The position numbers and the translations under genes are program-made. This document shows, in pieces, positions 53,763 through 56,113 of a DNA stretch of 56,113 nucleotides. The first letter of the stretch is position 1; each line of letters begins with the position of its first letter. The DNA is taken from the NCBI GenBank assembly GCA_019694555.1, contig JAIBBS010000037.1, positions 1 to 56,113 on the forward strand, given 5' to 3'. This DNA is from Nannocystaceae bacterium (GTDB taxonomy: Bacteria; Myxococcota_A; Polyangia; Nannocystales; Nannocystaceae). The notes under the pieces were generated by a model. The model saw only the letters and a program-made list of their open reading frames with translations, was not told the origin of the DNA and searched no databases.

Positions 53763-54257
53763 TCAGCCCTTCGCGGGCTGCGGTCGCAACCAGTAGCCCG
53801 GGCCGTAGTCGCAGCCGAAGGCCGCGAACAGTCCGCAGCCGCGGCAGCGCGCGACGCCCTGCATCACGGTGACCGCGCCGTGGGTGCCGACCTCGAACGA
53901 CTCGGACTCGATGATCTCGAAGCTGTCGTCGGGGAAGCTCGGCGCGTGACTGCGCCACTGGCCGAAGTAGCCCGCGCAGCGCGGGCATGGCTGCAGCGGC
54001 ATCGCGTCGAGCCAGGCGGTGACCGCCGCGAGGCGCTCGCCGTCGCAGCTGCGCAGCAGCTCGGCGGCGCTGCCGATCGCGGTGGTGGAGTCGACCTGAT
54101 CCTTGCGATCGATCTCGTACCACGCGAAGCATCGGCGCACGGGATCGTAGAAGTAGCCGTGCTCGCCCCACTGGTCGGCGGCCAGGCGCAGCGCGGGATA
54201 CTGCCCGCCCTGCACGCGGAGGAACTCGGCTTCGGTGAGCGGGCGGGCCTCGGCCAT
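53763..54257 (-). CDS. zinc-ribbon-like hypothetical protein
   Basis: A 164-residue soluble protein that I do not recognise. It has a helical N-terminal part (LTEAEFLRVQGGQYPALRLA), an aromatic segment (FAWYEIDRKDQ), and two Cys pairs, CPRC (about 109) and CRGC (about 144), that could bind one zinc in a ribbon. TATCGT ends 7 nt before ATG 54257. It is convergent with the acidic/basic protein gene (16 bp apart) and lies 76 bp downstream of the LysR regulator on the same strand. Confidence 0.65.
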   Translation of the reverse strand: MAEARPLTEAEFLRVQGGQYPALRLAADQWGEHGYFYDPVRRCFAWYEIDRKDQVDSTTAIGSAAELLRSCDGERLAAVTAWLDAMPLQPCPRCAGYFGQWRSHAPSFPDDSFEIIESESFEVGTHGAVTVMQGVARCRGCGLFAAFGCDYGPGYWLRPQPAKG

Positions 54258-54264
54258 GCGACGC

Positions 54265-54270
54265 ACGATA
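54265..54270 (-). promoter_or_regulatory. candidate -10 box for the zinc-ribbon protein gene
   Basis: TATCGT on the minus strand ends 7 nt before ATG 54257. Confidence 0.3.
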
Positions 54271-54333
54271 GCGCCGAAGCCCGCCGGCCGCGCCACGCGG
54301 GGCTCGCGAGCGTCGTCGCGTGCTCGTCCTGCC

Positions 54334-55299
54334 TCAACCCGCGCGCCCGACCGCTGCGGTCCCACGTCGAGCGCGTGGGCGGGCGCTGGACCTCGGCGAC
54401 CACGGGTCGTGCGTGCCATCGCCGAACGCGTCGCGCAGCGCGTCCACGAACGCGCGCACCTTCGGCGGCAGGAAACGGCGATGGGGGTAGATCGCGAACA
54501 GGCGCAGCGGCGGCACGATGGTCCACTCCGGCACGAGCTGCTCGAGCGTGCCCGACTCGAGCTCGCCGTCGAGCACGAAGCTCGGGCAGCAGCCGATGCC
54601 GAGACCTTCGACCAGCGCGCTGCGCAGCGCATCGCCGCCGTTGGTGAGCATCGTCGCGGTGAGCTCGACCCGGGTCTGCTTGCCGTCGCGCTCGAACACC
54701 CAGTCCGCACGCGGGCGCGGCTCCGAGAACAGGATCGCGCGATGCGCCGGTAGATCCTGGGGCTTGCGCGGTCGCCCGTGCTTCGCGAGGTAGAGCGGCG
54801 ACGCCAGCACCACGACGTGCGTGGTCGCGAGCGGTCGCGCGATGAACTGCCCCTCGAGCGACGGCGCGATGCGCAGGGCGACGTCGATGCCCTCGTGCAC
54901 GAGGTCGACCGGGCGGTTCGACAGCTGCAGCTCCGCGGTGACACGGGGATGCGCGTCGAGGAAGCGCCCGAGGATGCGCGCGACATGGCGCTGCAGGTCG
55001 ATCGGCGCGGTCACGCGCAGCCGGCCGCTGGGCGCGTTGGACAGCTCGCTCACGGATGCGTCCGCGTCCTCGAACGCCTGCAGGCACTCCATGCACCTCT
55101 CGAGGTACACGCGCCCGGCCTCCGTGAGGCTCACGCTCCGTGTGGTGCGGTCGAACAGGCGCGCGCCGATGCGGGCCTCGAGCGCGGCCACGTGCTTGGT
55201 GACGGCCGCCGCCGACATCCGCAGATCACGGGCCGCGGCGGCGAAGCCGGATCGCTGGGCGACCCGCACGAAGATCTTCATCGTCTGCAGCGTGTCCAC
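54334..55299 (-). CDS. LysR-family transcriptional regulator
   Basis: A 321-residue regulator. The N-terminal winged helix-turn-helix covers about 1-60 (RVAQRSGFAAAARDLRMSAAAVTKHVAALEARIGARLF, cited in part: AAARDLRMSAAAVTKHV). The periplasmic-binding-like effector domain spans about 90-290 with an LFDRTTRSVSLTEAG linker helix before it. The subgroup looks like the DhcR/CrgA-type regulators common in proteobacteria. GTG 55299 fits the usual MDTLQTMKIF start; ATG 55281 is shorter. A 15-bp palindrome lies 18 bp before the start and the divergent methyltransferase gene is the probable target. Confidence 0.92.
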   Translation of the reverse strand: MDTLQTMKIFVRVAQRSGFAAAARDLRMSAAAVTKHVAALEARIGARLFDRTTRSVSLTEAGRVYLERCMECLQAFEDADASVSELSNAPSGRLRVTAPIDLQRHVARILGRFLDAHPRVTAELQLSNRPVDLVHEGIDVALRIAPSLEGQFIARPLATTHVVVLASPLYLAKHGRPRKPQDLPAHRAILFSEPRPRADWVFERDGKQTRVELTATMLTNGGDALRSALVEGLGIGCCPSFVLDGELESGTLEQLVPEWTIVPPLRLFAIYPHRRFLPPKVRAFVDALRDAFGDGTHDPWSPRSSARPRARRGTAAVGRAG

Positions 55300-55317
55300 G
55301 GGCGCATGGTGACACTC

Positions 55318-55332
55318 TTTCTCGGCGAGAAA
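55318..55332. promoter_or_regulatory. perfect LysR-type palindrome
   Basis: TTTCTCG-G-CGAGAAA is a perfect 7+1+7 inverted repeat with the T-N11-A form of LysR boxes, in the 107-bp gap between the divergent LysR gene and the methyltransferase gene. Confidence 0.65.
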
Positions 55333-55406
55333 TGATCCATTTCGCCCGCCGAGGCTTCCCGTCGCGGCCGCGCGCGCTAGCTTGCTTGCTGTCGGAGGCG
55401 ACGAAC

Positions 55407-56113
55407 ATGACGGACGGCGAAGTGATCAGGCAGAGCGGATGGGAGCGATGGCACGACTGGCAGGCCGAGATCATGGTCCCGGTCACGACGTGGATCTGCG
55501 ACGCCGTCGCGGCGCGGCCCGGCATGACGGTGCTCGACGCGGCGTGCGGCACCGGGCTGCCCGCGCTCGCGCTCGCGGAGCGCCTGCGCCCCGGTGGAAC
55601 CCTGATCGCGACCGACGTCTCGCCCGTCATGCTCGACGCGGTGCGGCGCAAGGCCGCGGCGGCCGGGCTCGACCACGTGCAGGTGCGCGAGTCGAGCCTC
55701 GCGTCGCTGCAGGCCGAGGATGCGTCGTTCGACGCGGTGACGTGCAAGGACGGCCTGATGTACGTCCCCGACCCGGTCGACGGCGCGCGCGAGTTGCGTC
55801 GCGTGCTCGCGCCCGGTGGCCGCTACGCGATCACGGTGTGGGACGAGCCCGCGCGGTGCTCGTTCTTCCGCACGATGTTCGGCGTGGTCGGCCGCTTCCT
55901 CGGGCCGCCTGCGGACCCGCGCGGCCCCGGCCCGCTGCGGCTGTCGGCACCCGGGGTGCTCGAGGGGGTCCTGCACGAGGCAGGCTTTTGCGGCGCGACC
56001 ATCGAGACGCGCGAGGTCGTCTTCACGTTCGACTCGTTCGCGATGTACTGGGAGATCATCCGCGAGATGGCGGCGCCGATCGCCGCCGCCGAAGCGAAGC
56101 TGGGGCCGTCGGA
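55407..56113 (+). CDS. SAM-dependent methyltransferase (class I), partial
   Basis: The first 235 codons of a gene that continues beyond the window. Motif I is VLDAACGTGLPAL, motif II-like ATDVSPVML, and later CKDGLMYVPDP, the UbiE/Methyltransf_11 pattern. It transfers a methyl group to an unknown small molecule in the cytoplasm. GGAGG at 55394-55398 lies 8 nt before ATG 55407. It is divergent from the LysR gene. The C-terminus is missing only because the window ends. Confidence 0.9.
   Translation, partial: MTDGEVIRQSGWERWHDWQAEIMVPVTTWICDAVAARPGMTVLDAACGTGLPALALAERLRPGGTLIATDVSPVMLDAVRRKAAAAGLDHVQVRESSLASLQAEDASFDAVTCKDGLMYVPDPVDGARELRRVLAPGGRYAITVWDEPARCSFFRTMFGVVGRFLGPPADPRGPGPLRLSAPGVLEGVLHEAGFCGATIETREVVFTFDSFAMYWEIIREMAAPIAAAEAKLGPS

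Overview
The window looks like chromosomal DNA of a very GC-rich myxobacterium, most plausibly Nannocystineae-like. This rests on nearly uniform G/C in third codon positions, many lipoproteins with Ser/Thr- or Pro-rich linkers, two AgmX/PglI-type C-terminal domains, a DUF4388 protein, a Ser/Thr kinase with a TPR-like tail, a large S41 protease of the kind seen in Myxococcota, and a P450 beside a sterol-desaturase-like enzyme. No taxonomic search was possible. No insertion sequence, prophage or CRISPR array is visible.

Layout, left to right. 1-8 kb: end of an unknown gene, a periplasmic S41/PDZ lipoprotein protease, a small lipoprotein, a TerB-like plus SPFH/SHOCT pair, a lone winged-helix protein and an alpha/beta-hydrolase lipoprotein whose nucleophile position is Gly. 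8.1-13 kb: tRNA-Lys(CTT) with a terminator, an MgtA-type P-type ATPase, and a coupled P-loop kinase/beta-CASP nuclease pair. 13-17 kb: an operon of a diheme cytochrome, a host-attachment-family protein and PEP synthase. 17-22.5 kb: a compact MoxR ATPase, HExxH-VWA and HEAT-repeat operon. 22.5-30 kb: a DUF4388 membrane protein, a type IV pilin-like protein, a pair of acyl-CoA dehydrogenases, a sterol-desaturase-like hydroxylase and an atypical P450.

30-42.6 kb: surface and signalling genes (TonB-C-like lipoprotein, GT-C-like membrane protein, long receptor-L/LRR-like lipoprotein, Ser/Thr kinase, DUF1566 membrane protein, HtrA protease, Hsp20, sugar-nucleotide transferase). 42.6-49 kb: a membrane protein divergent from UDP-glucose dehydrogenase, a lipoprotein, a zinc-ribbon rhomboid, a GGDEF protein and YggX. 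49-56 kb: glycyl-tRNA synthetase, an ABC exporter, an acidic/basic low-complexity protein, a zinc-ribbon protein, and a LysR regulator divergent from a SAM methyltransferase that runs off the end.

The strongest non-coding signals are three. (1) A 168-bp rod-like inverted repeat (47606-47773) has arms pairing over 29 bp, and its 3' arm ends 3 nt before the GGDEF start codon. (2) A dispersed hairpin repeat family lies in every convergent-gene gap of about 70 bp or more between protein genes; it shares a 13-nt core and shows a compensatory base pair. (3) A TAnnnT box recurs 6-14 nt upstream of at least 13 start codons that lack Shine-Dalgarno sequences, which suggests widespread leaderless or nearly leaderless transcription; operon-internal genes carry normal Shine-Dalgarno sites instead.
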